From the NCBI GenBank assembly GCA_014727835.1, contig WJMT01000100.1:1-44267 (forward strand): a stretch of DNA of 44,267 nt, written 5' to 3'. This stretch comes from Candidatus Aminicenantota bacterium (GTDB lineage: Bacteria > Acidobacteriota > Aminicenantia > Aminicenantales > Aminicenantaceae). Shown in pieces: positions 34,233 through 42,164 of this stretch (positions are counted from its first letter, which is position 1; every line of letters begins with the position of its first letter). A program made the position numbers and the translations under genes. The notes under the pieces were generated by a model. It was not told the origin of the DNA. It did no database searches and was given only the letters and a program-made list of their open reading frames with translations.

Positions 34233-35206
34233 TCTGAGAAGTGTTGATATCCCTGGGGCTTCAAACGCTCTCTAGTGCCGTCTTTATGGACAAGAAACAC
34301 ACCAGATCCCTTGAAGACTTGACCGATCTCTGATATTTCATACTCTTTTTTCAGTGATTCCAGGCGGCTTTTTTTTTGTTCCGAGACCGTGAACAAAAGA
34401 TTGTAATCCTCTCCCCCATGCAGACATGCTGCCATGTCATCATCCCGTAAAACTTTTAATTCATCAGAGACAGGGATCTTCTCGGCAAAAATCTCTGCTC
34501 CCACTCTGCTTTGCTCGCAGATGTGATTCAAATCCACAGAAAGACCATCGCTGACATCGATCAGAGAAGAGGCGACCTGGTTTTCAGAGATCCTTTGTCC
34601 CAACTTCACTTGAGGGGAAGGATCAAAAAAAGCGGTCAGTAAAACATCGGTGTTGTTGTCATCTCCCAACCGAACTCCCTTGGTCGATAACTTGAGCCCC
34701 TGAGCGGAATCCCCCAAAGTGCCGGAAATATAGATCCCATCGCCTGAACAGGCGCCGTCTCTTTTGATGATATGAGTCCCTTCTCCGACTACTGTCACAG
34801 ATATGGAGATGATCCGGGATTGAGAGATATCACCTCCAATGAGCGCCACATCAAACTCTCTGCACGCGGATTGGATGCCCGCCATAAATTCTTCCGCCCA
34901 TTTTGGAGGGATTGATTCAGGCAAACTCAAACCCAAAAGGGAATACATGGGAGTGCCGCCCATAGCCGCAATATCGCTCAAGTTCACATTCAGGCTTTTT
35001 CGCCCCAGCAGAAAGGGAGGATGCGACTTTTTATCAAAATGAGTCCCTTCTATGAGAAGGTCTTTGGTGAGAATAAATTTTTTTGGACCTATTTCAACAA
35101 CAGCTGCGTCATCTCCGATTCCCTGGATCAATCCGGGCTTAGAAGAGTCAAACTCTTTTTTGATCTGATCAATCAGAGTCTTTTCTGTGAGGCGGCTGAA
35201 TTTCAT
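34229..35206 (-). CDS. thiL: Thiamine-monophosphate kinase
   Basis: A 325-residue ThiL. ATG 35206 gives [15 protein letters not shown]; a TTG six codons upstream is possible. Family motifs: GIGDDAAVV, the magnesium/nucleotide-binding [26 protein letters not shown] and [10 protein letters not shown], then [27 protein letters not shown] and the late [11 protein letters not shown]. It phosphorylates thiamine monophosphate to the pyrophosphate, the final step of cofactor synthesis. It begins 25 bases after lon on the same strand and shares 4 bases with convergent dapF. No other thi gene is near, so it looks like a lone final-step gene at the end of the lon transcript. Confidence 0.93.
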   Translation of the reverse strand: MKFSRLTEKTLIDQIKKEFDSSKPGLIQGIGDDAAVVEIGPKKFILTKDLLIEGTHFDKKSHPPFLLGRKSLNVNLSDIAAMGGTPMYSLLGLSLPESIPPKWAEEFMAGIQSACREFDVALIGGDISQSRIISISVTVVGEGTHIIKRDGACSGDGIYISGTLGDSAQGLKLSTKGVRLGDDNNTDVLLTAFFDPSPQVKLGQRISENQVASSLIDVSDGLSVDLNHICEQSRVGAEIFAEKIPVSDELKVLRDDDMAACLHGGEDYNLLFTVSEQKKSRLESLKKEYEISEIGQVFKGSGVFLVHKDGTRERLKPQGYQHFSD

Positions 35207-35231
35207 GGACACAGCATTTCTCAAAGTGCTT

Positions 35232-37625
35232 TTATTTTTTCGCCTGGTTTACCAGCACATTTTCCAGGATCTCCTTGATGTCCTCCACAAAAACAACATC
35301 CAGCTCTTTTTTCACATTTTTAGGGATGTCTTTCAAATCCTTTTCATTAGCAGCCGGCAGCAGGACTTTTTTCACTCCGGCACGCCGGGCAGCCAGGACC
35401 TTTTCTTTAATCCCTCCCACAGGCAGCACATTGCCCCTGAGAGTGATCTCTCCGGTCATGGCTACGTCTTTCCTTATTTTTTGATCAGTGCAGACAGAGA
35501 CCAGCGCAGCAGCCATGGTCACGCCAGCCGAAGGGCCATCCTTGGGAATGGCTCCTTCAGGAACATGGATATGAAAGTCGTGATCAGCAAAGACCTTGCT
35601 GTCGATTTGAAAATCCTTGGTATGGGCTTTGGCATAAGAAAGAGCGGCTTGAGCTGATTCTTTCATCACATCTCCCAGAGATCCAGTCAAAGATAATTTT
35701 CCTTTTCCCACGACCTTATTGGCTTCCACAAACAGAATTTCGCCTCCGGATGCAGTCCATGCCACACCTGTAGCCACTCCGATTTGATCTTCTTTGAGAA
35801 CCTGATCTTTGAATATCTTATGCGGGCCGAGATATCTCTCCACTTCTCCAGCTCCCACTTGAGTCCGGCTCTTTTTCCCTTCAGCCACTTTGCGGGCCAC
35901 TTTCCGGCATAAAGAAGCGATCTCTCTTTCCAGATTTCTGACTCCCGCTTCCCTGGTGTATTGGGAAATGAGCTTCTTGACGGCTCCCCTGGTGATCCGG
36001 ATCTGGTCTTCTTTCAATGCATTCTCTTTGATCTGTTTGGGAACTAGATATTTCAAGGCAATCTGGAGTTTTTCTTCTTCGGTGTAACCCGGAAGATGCA
36101 GCACTTCCATGCGGTCTCGAAACGCAGGCTGGATGGGATCCAAGAGATTGGCAGTGGTGATGAACATGACCTTGGACAAATCATAGGGAACTCCCAAATA
36201 ATGGTCCCTGAACGAGTTATTCTGTTCCGGGTCCAGCACTTCAAGAAGCGCAGAAGACGGGTCTCCTCTGAAATCAGCCCCGATTTTATCCACTTCGTCG
36301 ATCATAAACACAGGATTGTTGGTGCCGCAACGCCGAATTCCCTGGATGATCCTTCCGGGCATAGCTCCCACATAAGTCCTCCGGTGGCCTCTGATCTCTG
36401 CCTCGTCTCTCACTCCTCCCAGGGATAGACGGATGAACTTCCGCCCCAGTGCCCGGGCAATACTCCGTCCCAGAGATGTCTTTCCCACGCCAGGAGGGCC
36501 CACAAAACACAGAATGGGGCCTTTGATCTTTCTAGATAATTTCTTGACTCCCAGATACTCCACGATCCGCTCTTTGACTTTGTCCAATCCATAATGGTCC
36601 TCATCCAGGGTCCTCTTGGCTTTCTCAAGGTTTTGATTATCTTTACTGCTTTTATCCCAAGGGATGGCAAACATCCAGTCCAGATAATTTCTCACTACAG
36701 CAGTCTCTGCAGACTCAGGATGCATCTGGGATAGCCGGTTGATTTGTTTTTCCAGCTCTTCCTTGACTTCCTTTCCCACCCTGAGTTTTTTCAGTTTCTT
36801 GCGGTAATTGTTGATCTCTTCCTGGATCTCACTTCCCTCACCCAGCTCTTTCTGGATGGCTTTCATCTGCTGTTTTAGAAAATAATTTCTCTGGAGTTTG
36901 TCCATCTCGCCTTTAGCTTCGCTTGAGATCTTGGACTGGACATCGAGCATCTCAATTTCTTTGGTCAAAAGCTCGTATACTTTTTTGAGCCTCTGGAACG
37001 GATCCACTATATCCAGTAATCCCTGCGCATCCTTAACTTTCAGCTCCAGGTTTGAAGCCGTCAGGTCAGCCAGTCGTCCGGGTTCTTCCACATTGGATGC
37101 CAAAATCATGATCTCAGGAGGCACATTCTTTCCCAGAGTGGATGCCCGTTCCAAGCCTTCCCGGACATTCCGGCTCAGCGCTTCCACTTCAATCGACTTT
37201 TCTTTTTCCTTTGGCTCTTTTAGAGCTTTGACCTGGGCTTCATAATAGGGAAGATTTTCTTCCAGTTCATTCAACTTTCCCCGGATCAATCCCTGAGCCA
37301 GTATCCGGATTCGTCCGTCAGGCAGCTTCAACATTCTCATGATCAATGCAACAGTACCGATTTGATACACATCGCTTTGTTTGGGCTCCTCTATTTCCAT
37401 ATCTTTTTGGGTGACCAAAAAGATCATGCGGTTGGATGAGAGCGCCTTATCCACAGCTTTCTTTGATTTCTCTCTCCCCACAAAAAGAGGAATGACCATA
37501 TATGGAAACACCACAATATCCCGAAGCATAAGAACTGGCAGTTTTTTCGGTATTTCTAATTTTTCTTCCTGCTCTTCGATCAAGTCTTCGAGTTGAGTTC
37601 CTGATTCTTCATTCTTATTTGCCAT
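35232..37625 (-). CDS. lon: ATP-dependent Lon protease
   Basis: A 797-residue LonA. The N-terminal substrate-recognition domain starts [20 protein letters not shown] helical linker follows, then the AAA+ module with Walker A GPPGVGKT (376-383) and Walker B VFMIDE (439-444). The C-terminal protease domain has catalytic Ser699 ([11 protein letters not shown]) and Lys742 ([10 protein letters not shown]). It degrades damaged and regulatory proteins in the cytoplasm. Length and dyad are typical. GGAGG lies 11 bases before ATG 37625. It follows hsp20 by 33 bases on the same strand, so chaperone and protease are probably co-expressed, and thiL follows after 25 bases. Confidence 0.96.
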   Translation of the reverse strand: MANKNEESGTQLEDLIEEQEEKLEIPKKLPVLMLRDIVVFPYMVIPLFVGREKSKKAVDKALSSNRMIFLVTQKDMEIEEPKQSDVYQIGTVALIMRMLKLPDGRIRILAQGLIRGKLNELEENLPYYEAQVKALKEPKEKEKSIEVEALSRNVREGLERASTLGKNVPPEIMILASNVEEPGRLADLTASNLELKVKDAQGLLDIVDPFQRLKKVYELLTKEIEMLDVQSKISSEAKGEMDKLQRNYFLKQQMKAIQKELGEGSEIQEEINNYRKKLKKLRVGKEVKEELEKQINRLSQMHPESAETAVVRNYLDWMFAIPWDKSSKDNQNLEKAKRTLDEDHYGLDKVKERIVEYLGVKKLSRKIKGPILCFVGPPGVGKTSLGRSIARALGRKFIRLSLGGVRDEAEIRGHRRTYVGAMPGRIIQGIRRCGTNNPVFMIDEVDKIGADFRGDPSSALLEVLDPEQNNSFRDHYLGVPYDLSKVMFITTANLLDPIQPAFRDRMEVLHLPGYTEEEKLQIALKYLVPKQIKENALKEDQIRITRGAVKKLISQYTREAGVRNLEREIASLCRKVARKVAEGKKSRTQVGAGEVERYLGPHKIFKDQVLKEDQIGVATGVAWTASGGEILFVEANKVVGKGKLSLTGSLGDVMKESAQAALSYAKAHTKDFQIDSKVFADHDFHIHVPEGAIPKDGPSAGVTMAAALVSVCTDQKIRKDVAMTGEITLRGNVLPVGGIKEKVLAARRAGVKKVLLPAANEKDLKDIPKNVKKELDVVFVEDIKEILENVLVNQAKK

Positions 37626-37658
37626 TTTTTTTATTCCTCCATTCTTTGTTCTCTCACC

Positions 37659-38066
37659 TTAAGTATCACTCTTCATCATTTCTATGGTTAAAATCCCATT
37701 TTCAAAAGTGGCTTCGCTCTTATCCGGATTCACAGAATACGGCAAAAAAACAAAACGGGAAAAGTGGCCGTATTCTCTTTCCAGCCGGAAATAGCTCACT
37801 CCTGCTTTAGGCAGTTTGTCTTTTTTCACTCCTTTGATCTCAATATTGTTGCGGCTCAAATGAACTGTGATATCCTCTCTATTAACGCCAGGGAGCTCCA
37901 CTTCTAAGATCAGTCTGTCGTGTTTGACCACGATATCCACGGCAGGAGTCCAGGTCTCTTCCAGAGTGAGGAGGCTGTTTCTGTTATCATAAAGGTTTTG
38001 TAACCGTTTTTTTCGAGTCCTTTCGATTTTGATGACTTTGGAAACTTTTTTGATTTTTTTTGCCAT
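37659..38066 (-). CDS. Hsp20/alpha-crystallin small heat shock protein
   Basis: A 135-residue protein. A basic N-terminal arm (MAKKIKKVSKVIKIERTRKK) is followed by the alpha-crystallin domain (about 40-130: PAVDIVVKHDRLILEVELPG, VNREDITVHLSRNNIEIKGV, FSRFVFLPYSVNPDKSEATF and the final ENGILTIEM). It is an ATP-independent holdase that keeps unfolding proteins soluble. It lies 48 bases after nrdR and 33 bases before lon. I see no CIRCE element in the short gap, so heat control, if any, acts from further upstream. The very Lys-rich start and the absence of a C-terminal IxI motif are slightly unusual. Confidence 0.92.
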   Translation of the reverse strand: MAKKIKKVSKVIKIERTRKKRLQNLYDNRNSLLTLEETWTPAVDIVVKHDRLILEVELPGVNREDITVHLSRNNIEIKGVKKDKLPKAGVSYFRLEREYGHFSRFVFLPYSVNPDKSEATFENGILTIEMMKSDT

Positions 38067-38114
38067 TTGAATGCCACTCAGATAAAGCGAAAACCGTTGA
38101 TGTCTGTGTATCCC

Positions 38115-38570
38115 CTATTTTTCTTTGAGCAGGCGCTCCAGTTCTTCTTTGAATTCAAGCACATCTTTAAATTCCCTGTATACTGATGCAAACCTCACAT
38201 AAGCCACTTTGTCCAGTTTTTTCAACCGTTCCATCACAATCTGCCCCACTTCTGAAACACTGATCTCTTTTCCGGAACTTTCCTGTAGAGTGGTTTCGAT
38301 CTCTTCCACGATCTTTTCTAACTCTGCAACAGGAACCGGCCTTTTCTCGCAGGCTCTAAGCAGGCCTTTCAAGAGTTTATCCGCATCAAAGCTCTGCCGC
38401 TTCCCGTCCTTTTTAACCACCATATAGGGAATTTTTTCTATTTTCTCATACGTAGTGAATCTTTTTTCACATGAAAGACACTCGCGCCTGCGCCGGGTGG
38501 TCAGGCCGTTCTGACTCTCACGTGAGTCAATGACCTTGGTCTCATTGCATTCACAATAGGGACACTTCAT
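38115..38570 (-). CDS. nrdR: Transcriptional repressor NrdR
   Basis: A 151-residue NrdR. An N-terminal zinc ribbon uses Cys3, Cys6, Cys31 and Cys34 (MKCPYCECNETKVIDSR and RECLSCEKRFTTYE). An ATP-cone follows (VVKKDGKRQSFDADKLLKGL and KVAYVRFASVYREF). NrdR senses ATP/dATP and represses ribonucleotide reductase genes at NrdR boxes. No nrd genes are in the window. The start overlaps the stop of the flippase-like gene by 4 bases, so the two are coupled. Confidence 0.96.
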   Translation of the reverse strand: MKCPYCECNETKVIDSRESQNGLTTRRRRECLSCEKRFTTYEKIEKIPYMVVKKDGKRQSFDADKLLKGLLRACEKRPVPVAELEKIVEEIETTLQESSGKEISVSEVGQIVMERLKKLDKVAYVRFASVYREFKDVLEFKEELERLLKEK

Positions 38571-39595
38571 TCAGTTGATTTTTCTCCTATTCGTTTCACT
38601 TGAAACAAAGACAAACCTTCTTTCCATAATATAGCATAACCTATCAAACATGTCACCACCACCTGGAGGGAATGGACCACAATGGTCATTCCAAATGCCT
38701 GATTGCTGTTGAGATCAAAAAATGTAGTGAGCCCCAGCCGGCTAAAATAGTCGAATCCCCCCACCATTCCAGGTGTGGGAATGGACGCACCCACCATGAC
38801 CATAAAGGAATAAGGAACCAGGAAAAAATAGGGAATTGAAACATTGAAAGCAAAAAAGAACATCCAGTAGAAAAACATGATCCCCAGCCACACCACAAAG
38901 GAGAGCAGGATATACATGGATAAATCTCTGATGGAATGAAAAAATTTCAGTCCCTGAATAAAATCATCCACGATTTCCAGAACTTTGGAGGTTGTCTTTT
39001 CAGAGAATGGCTTTAACAGGAGAGTCAACACCTTGAGTGCTTTCTTCCGGAAAAAAAACAGAGTCAAAATCAAGGTGAACAGGAGCACGGCCAGCCCGAG
39101 AGAAATGTAACCCCAGATATAAAGATTGGAATAAATGTCTGTGTCCACCGGAAAAACCGATTCATAGAGAGGTCTGGCCAACAGGAATACACCCAGGATG
39201 GTGCACATGGTGAAAAGGTCAAATATCCGCTCCACCACAATGGTGCCCAGCATATATCCTTTCCTTATATTTTCTTTCTGGGCTAAAAACAGAGGTCTCA
39301 CCACCTCTCCGATCCGGGCTGGAACCAGCATAGTCACTGTAAACCCCACAGCATTGGCGGCAATCCGGCTGTAGAGGGATACTCCTTTTTTTTCCTGTTT
39401 GATCAAAAAATGCCATCTCAAAGAGCGGGTCACCAGGTGCATGGGGGCCATCAGAGTCATGAGAATGAAAAATTTTATGTTGATGCCGCTCAGATAACCG
39501 AGGGCTTCTTTCCACTCCACGCCTTTAAAGAAAAAAAACAGAAAAACTGCAGAGATAAGGATCATCAACCCAGTGCGGATGGTGGTGTTTTTCAT
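38567..39595 (-). CDS. Flippase-like integral membrane protein (LPG synthase TM / UPF0104 family)
   Basis: A 342-residue polytopic protein with about eight membrane helices. It matches the lysylphosphatidylglycerol synthase transmembrane (AglD/YbhN) family: SLRWHFLIKQEKKG, NAVGFTVTMLVPARIGEVVR and GYMLGTIVVERIFDL, with a later SIPTPGMVGGFDYF motif. No aminoacyltransferase domain is attached, so it is not a full MprF. Relatives are proposed to move lipids or polyprenyl-linked glycans across the membrane; the cargo here is unknown. It heads the minus-strand run into nrdR, hsp20, lon and thiL, with a 4-base overlap to nrdR. Confidence 0.85.
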   Translation of the reverse strand: MKNTTIRTGLMILISAVFLFFFFKGVEWKEALGYLSGINIKFFILMTLMAPMHLVTRSLRWHFLIKQEKKGVSLYSRIAANAVGFTVTMLVPARIGEVVRPLFLAQKENIRKGYMLGTIVVERIFDLFTMCTILGVFLLARPLYESVFPVDTDIYSNLYIWGYISLGLAVLLFTLILTLFFFRKKALKVLTLLLKPFSEKTTSKVLEIVDDFIQGLKFFHSIRDLSMYILLSFVVWLGIMFFYWMFFFAFNVSIPYFFLVPYSFMVMVGASIPTPGMVGGFDYFSRLGLTTFFDLNSNQAFGMTIVVHSLQVVVTCLIGYAILWKEGLSLFQVKRIGEKSTE

Positions 39596-39697
39596 GATGG
39601 AAGAAAAATACTATCATCAAACCCAGGGAGTGTCAATTGGCGTGAAAGGTATATCCAATCAGGGTGATATCCATGACTTTCTGAAGGCAGGATGGAC

Positions 39698-39726
39698 TTG
39701 AAAATACAAGCAAAATTTATTATGAT
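39698..39726 (+). promoter_or_regulatory. Promoter of tRNA-Gln
   Basis: TTGAAA (39698-39703) and TATGAT (39721-39726) are separated by exactly 17 bases, placing the start point about 6 bases before the tRNA. Both boxes are near consensus and the spacing is ideal, making this the clearest sigma-70 type promoter in the window. Confidence 0.7.
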
Positions 39727-39738
39727 GAATCCCAACGC

Positions 39739-39812
39739 TGGGAAGTCGTCCAATGGTAGGACACATGACTCTGGATCATGGAATCGGGGTTCGAATCCCT
39801 GCTTCCCAGCCA
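39739..39812 (+). tRNA. tRNA-Gln (CTG)
   Basis: A complete cloverleaf. The acceptor TGGGAAG pairs with CTTCCCA, the anticodon loop CTCTGGA gives CTG (Gln), the T-arm contains GGGTTCGAATCCC, and G73 is followed by an encoded CCA (39810-39812). The other two tRNAs here lack encoded CCA. Confidence 0.96.
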
Positions 39813-39901
39813 CTCAATCAATTGTAATCATTTACCTTATCTGCCTCATTTGATTCCATTAACACCAACTTTCAAATCCATATGAATGAGCAGAGTATCT
39901 T

Positions 39902-40321
39902 TCAAAGGTCAACCATATAGATTTTGAGAAATTTTTGGATGGCTTTGACTGTTTCGTCTTTCAATTTGGGAGGACTCTGAGCCACCCAAACCGTAAAATT
40001 GTATAATTCCTGGGCATCGACTCTTATCCATTTTTTGTTTTTATGAAGAAAAACAAACAGAGTTGTCATGGCAATCCGTTTGTTGCCGTTTTGAAAAGGA
40101 TGATTCTTGATCAAGAGATAAAATAGAATGCTCGCTTTGGACAGGAAGCCTGAATAAAGTGACTTCTTGGAAAAAGTTTGAAAAGGAGTAGCCAAGCAGC
40201 TCTCCAGGATATTTGGACGCCGGGATGAAAAATCAGGTATGGGTTCATCAAACGTCAGCATTTCTTTGGCCAGCCTGAACGCGATGTATTCCACTTCCTT
40301 AACATGAATCGTCTTCATCAT
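39902..40321 (-). CDS. doc: Doc/Fic-family toxin
   Basis: A 139-residue Fic-fold protein of the death-on-curing type. The core motif is HPFQNGNKR (74-82), matching HxFx(D/N)(A/G)NKR with the catalytic His. The N-terminal VEYIAFRLAKEM and C-terminal helices are typical of Doc length. Doc phosphorylates elongation factor Tu and stalls translation. The start overlaps the antitoxin stop by 4 bases (ATGA); a second ATG one codon in is equally possible. The motif is complete, so it is presumably active. A decayed homologue lies at 41920-42080. The gene is convergent with tRNA-Gln, 89 bases away. Confidence 0.9.
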   Translation of the reverse strand: MMKTIHVKEVEYIAFRLAKEMLTFDEPIPDFSSRRPNILESCLATPFQTFSKKSLYSGFLSKASILFYLLIKNHPFQNGNKRIAMTTLFVFLHKNKKWIRVDAQELYNFTVWVAQSPPKLKDETVKAIQKFLKIYMVDL

Positions 40322-40575
40322 TCTCTTCCAAGTCGCTCAAGCACATCTCCATATTCTTCAAGAGTCTTTTTGACTGCATTATCGATCTCTCGTTTGTCTT
40401 TTTTTGTGAGGTTCTTACCCAAAATATGGGCTACAGTTTTCTTTGGTATGGCATAATTTCTTCCTATTCTTATGGCCTCGATCTCGCCTTTCTTTACTTT
40501 TTTATAGACAGCCACCCGACTTATTCCTAATATTTTGGCCAGCTGGGGAATTGTGATATATTCGTTATTTTCCAT
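40318..40575 (-). CDS. Helix-turn-helix antitoxin partner of Doc
   Basis: An 85-residue protein. Residues about 5-55 form an excisionase/MerR-type winged helix-turn-helix (ITIPQLAKILGISRVAVYKK, VKKGEIEAIRIGRNYAIPKK). The rest is a charged helix (DKREIDNAVKKTLEEYGDVL) that probably wraps the toxin, as Phd-like tails do. Position, overlap with doc and size make it the antitoxin and autorepressor. AAGGAGA lies 8 bases before ATG 40575. GTTAAC sites upstream (40616-40669) are candidate operators. Confidence 0.85.
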   Translation of the reverse strand: MENNEYITIPQLAKILGISRVAVYKKVKKGEIEAIRIGRNYAIPKKTVAHILGKNLTKKDKREIDNAVKKTLEEYGDVLERLGRE

Positions 40576-40615
40576 TTTTGCATTCTCCTTATAAAAATGA
40601 AGAAAATTAACGATG

Positions 40616-40774
40616 GTTAACTAATATTTTTAAGTTAACTTGAGTTAATGTTCGCCTAGAAGTTAACATGTTTATTAAATAAAATCAAGGGCACTAATTT
40701 CTGCATAGAATTCGTTTTTGGGACTGAAATGGTTATTCTAAGAGGTCAAAAGAGGCCACTATTTGAGTTAACTC
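40616..40774. promoter_or_regulatory. Cluster of GTTAAC sites in the toxin-antitoxin control region
   Basis: GTTAAC occurs at 40616-40621, inside the palindrome AAGTTAACTT (40632-40641), at 40662-40667 and inside GAGTTAACTC (40765-40774); a GAGTTAAT half-copy lies at 40642-40649. On the minus strand TTAACT and TATTAG at 16-base spacing could be the antitoxin promoter, so these sites overlap it. The last palindrome falls inside 80-bp repeat copy C. The whole gap 40576-40930 otherwise holds only that repeat. Confidence 0.5.
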
Positions 40775-40815
40775 TTTTATTTTCAAATACTTGTCACAGC
40801 CAAGGGGGATTAAGG
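40736..40815. repeat. 80-bp intergenic repeat, copy C
   Basis: Third copy of the unit described at 292-371. TTCTAAGAGGT at the start is shared with copy B, and CAGCCAAG at offset 61 with both. The end reads GGGGGATTAAG where A and B have CTGGATAAAAG. It carries GAGTTAACTC, which the other copies lack, and lies between the Doc module and the lipoprotein gene. Confidence 0.6.
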
Positions 40816-40930
40816 AAGATAAGGAAACAACACAATTGACAACAGCCTCCCGCTTTGGAATAATATCCATATAAATCCAAGATTATGGCTGTTCTAACTC
40901 TTTCCATTTTTATCTAGATTGGAGGGTTCC

Positions 40931-41926
40931 ATGAAAAGATTTCCCATGTTTTTTCAAATAACAGGATTATTGATATTGACCCTGTTATCCTCTTCCTGTT
41001 TTTGGTCACGAGTTTTGGTTAATCCTGCAAAAAATGTAAAAAACGAGATTATTATGAGGCCAGAACTAAAAAAATTGCTTAATGAAAAAAGACAGAACAC
41101 AAAAGTTGTCTTGAGAGTCCCTATTAAATACGAACAATACAGAGCTGAAGCCCGAGTAACACAGGAAGAAATCGCTTTGAGAAACCGAATCTATGATGCT
41201 TTTGAAAAAGAATTGTTTAAAGCAGGATTCATAGTCAGAGATCGCGCCCTGCTTCAGAAAGTGCTTGAAGGCGATCCCAGCGATTACTCCAAGGTCGCGA
41301 AACAAATCGATACGGATATCATTATCGAAATTGACCGGATCGAAATGGTGAACCTAAGCCACAGAACCTACTTCTATCCAGAAACAGGCCAATACGGACA
41401 ATTGATAGATAAGTTTCAAGATGGAACAGAAGGTCCTTATTTTAAACTGGAAGGCGGAATTCTGGAATGCCGTGTTATATCAGTTGATCAAGGAGCTGTG
41501 ACTGGACTTTTCACCATCCTAGATTTTCCAAACCTTGGATATGTTGAATTTGAAGTCATTGAAAACTCCCAAATGCCCAGAAATCCACTCCCTAATCCTC
41601 GAAACTATTTCGGGTATGGTGTGGGGACAGCTTTGGACAATGCGAGGAACCTGGCCCTTTTATTGATACAAACCCTCCTCAATTATAAAATGGTTATTGA
41701 GGAAGTGAGTTTAACAGCCGAATCATCCGGTTTAAAAAACGGAGACATCGTTTTAAGCATAAACGGACAAGAAATGCTAAACCATTCTCAGGCTTTCGAA
41801 TACATCTCTAAATCCCAGGGAACTCTTGAATTTGAGGTACAAAGAGGGGATGAAAAACTAGTCATCCCGGTTTTTAAAAACGCGAATACTCAGTTGGGCT
41901 TAAGATATCGGTTTAAAAAACTCTGA
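40931..41926 (+). CDS. Lipoprotein with CsgG/TolB-N-like domain and C-terminal PDZ
   Basis: A 331-residue lipoprotein. ATG 40931 is supported by GGAGGG 4 bases upstream; an in-frame TTG at 40919 would leave that site inside. The signal ends in a lipobox (LTLLSSSC, Cys about 23). The central part (about 55-220) has the strand-helix pattern of CsgG/TolB-N-like domains (TKVVLRVPIKYEQY, YDAFEKELFKAGFIVRDRAL, DTDIIIEIDRIEMV). The C-terminal part is a PDZ domain (about 240-320: SGLKNGDIVLSINGQE, EFEVQRGDEKLVIPV). CsgG-like proteins form or assist outer-membrane secretion pores; a PDZ tail suggests peptide binding. The pairing is uncommon and the function unknown. The stop overlaps the doc remnant. 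Confidence 0.7.
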   Translation: MKRFPMFFQITGLLILTLLSSSCFWSRVLVNPAKNVKNEIIMRPELKKLLNEKRQNTKVVLRVPIKYEQYRAEARVTQEEIALRNRIYDAFEKELFKAGFIVRDRALLQKVLEGDPSDYSKVAKQIDTDIIIEIDRIEMVNLSHRTYFYPETGQYGQLIDKFQDGTEGPYFKLEGGILECRVISVDQGAVTGLFTILDFPNLGYVEFEVIENSQMPRNPLPNPRNYFGYGVGTALDNARNLALLLIQTLLNYKMVIEEVSLTAESSGLKNGDIVLSINGQEMLNHSQAFEYISKSQGTLEFEVQRGDEKLVIPVFKNANTQLGLRYRFKKL

Positions 41927-42080
41927 GCCACCTAAGCCGTGAAACTGCCTGATGCCTGAGTATCGGCTTTGAGCCATTTTTTATTTTTATAGAGAAAAAC
42001 AAACAAAGTCGGTATGGAAATCTTTTTTCTTCTGTTTTGAAAAGAATAATTCCCGATCAGAAGTCAAAATAGAATTTCCA
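41920..42080 (-). pseudogene. Decayed second copy of doc
   Basis: Read on the minus strand this segment aligns with residues about 65-116 of the intact Doc at 39902-40321: ILF-LLIGNYSFQNRRKK, then TLFVFLYKNKKWLKAD and a final VAQS. There are two in-frame stops (at the Doc Tyr68 and Trp113 positions). The catalytic motif has decayed from HPFQNGNKR to YSFQNRRKK. The N-terminal third and the C-terminus are missing. It begins at the lipoprotein stop codon and fills most of the gap before 42165. It is non-functional. Confidence 0.8.
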
Positions 42081-42164
42081 AAAATTCATGATTGCCTTCA
42101 CTGATTTTTTTGTGTATAAACCTGTAGAGAAACACTTCAAACTTTGAATAAAAAGAGGAACAAC

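Noticed and set aside
38067..38114. CIRCE or HAIR heat-shock element before hsp20
   Set aside because: No TTAGCACTC or CTTGAGT inverted repeats are present in the gap.
42080..42110. Possible third doc fragment: similarity of this stretch to the doc C-terminal codons
   Set aside because: Only a loose match over about 18 bases and out of order relative to the clear remnant; it could be chance in AT-rich DNA.
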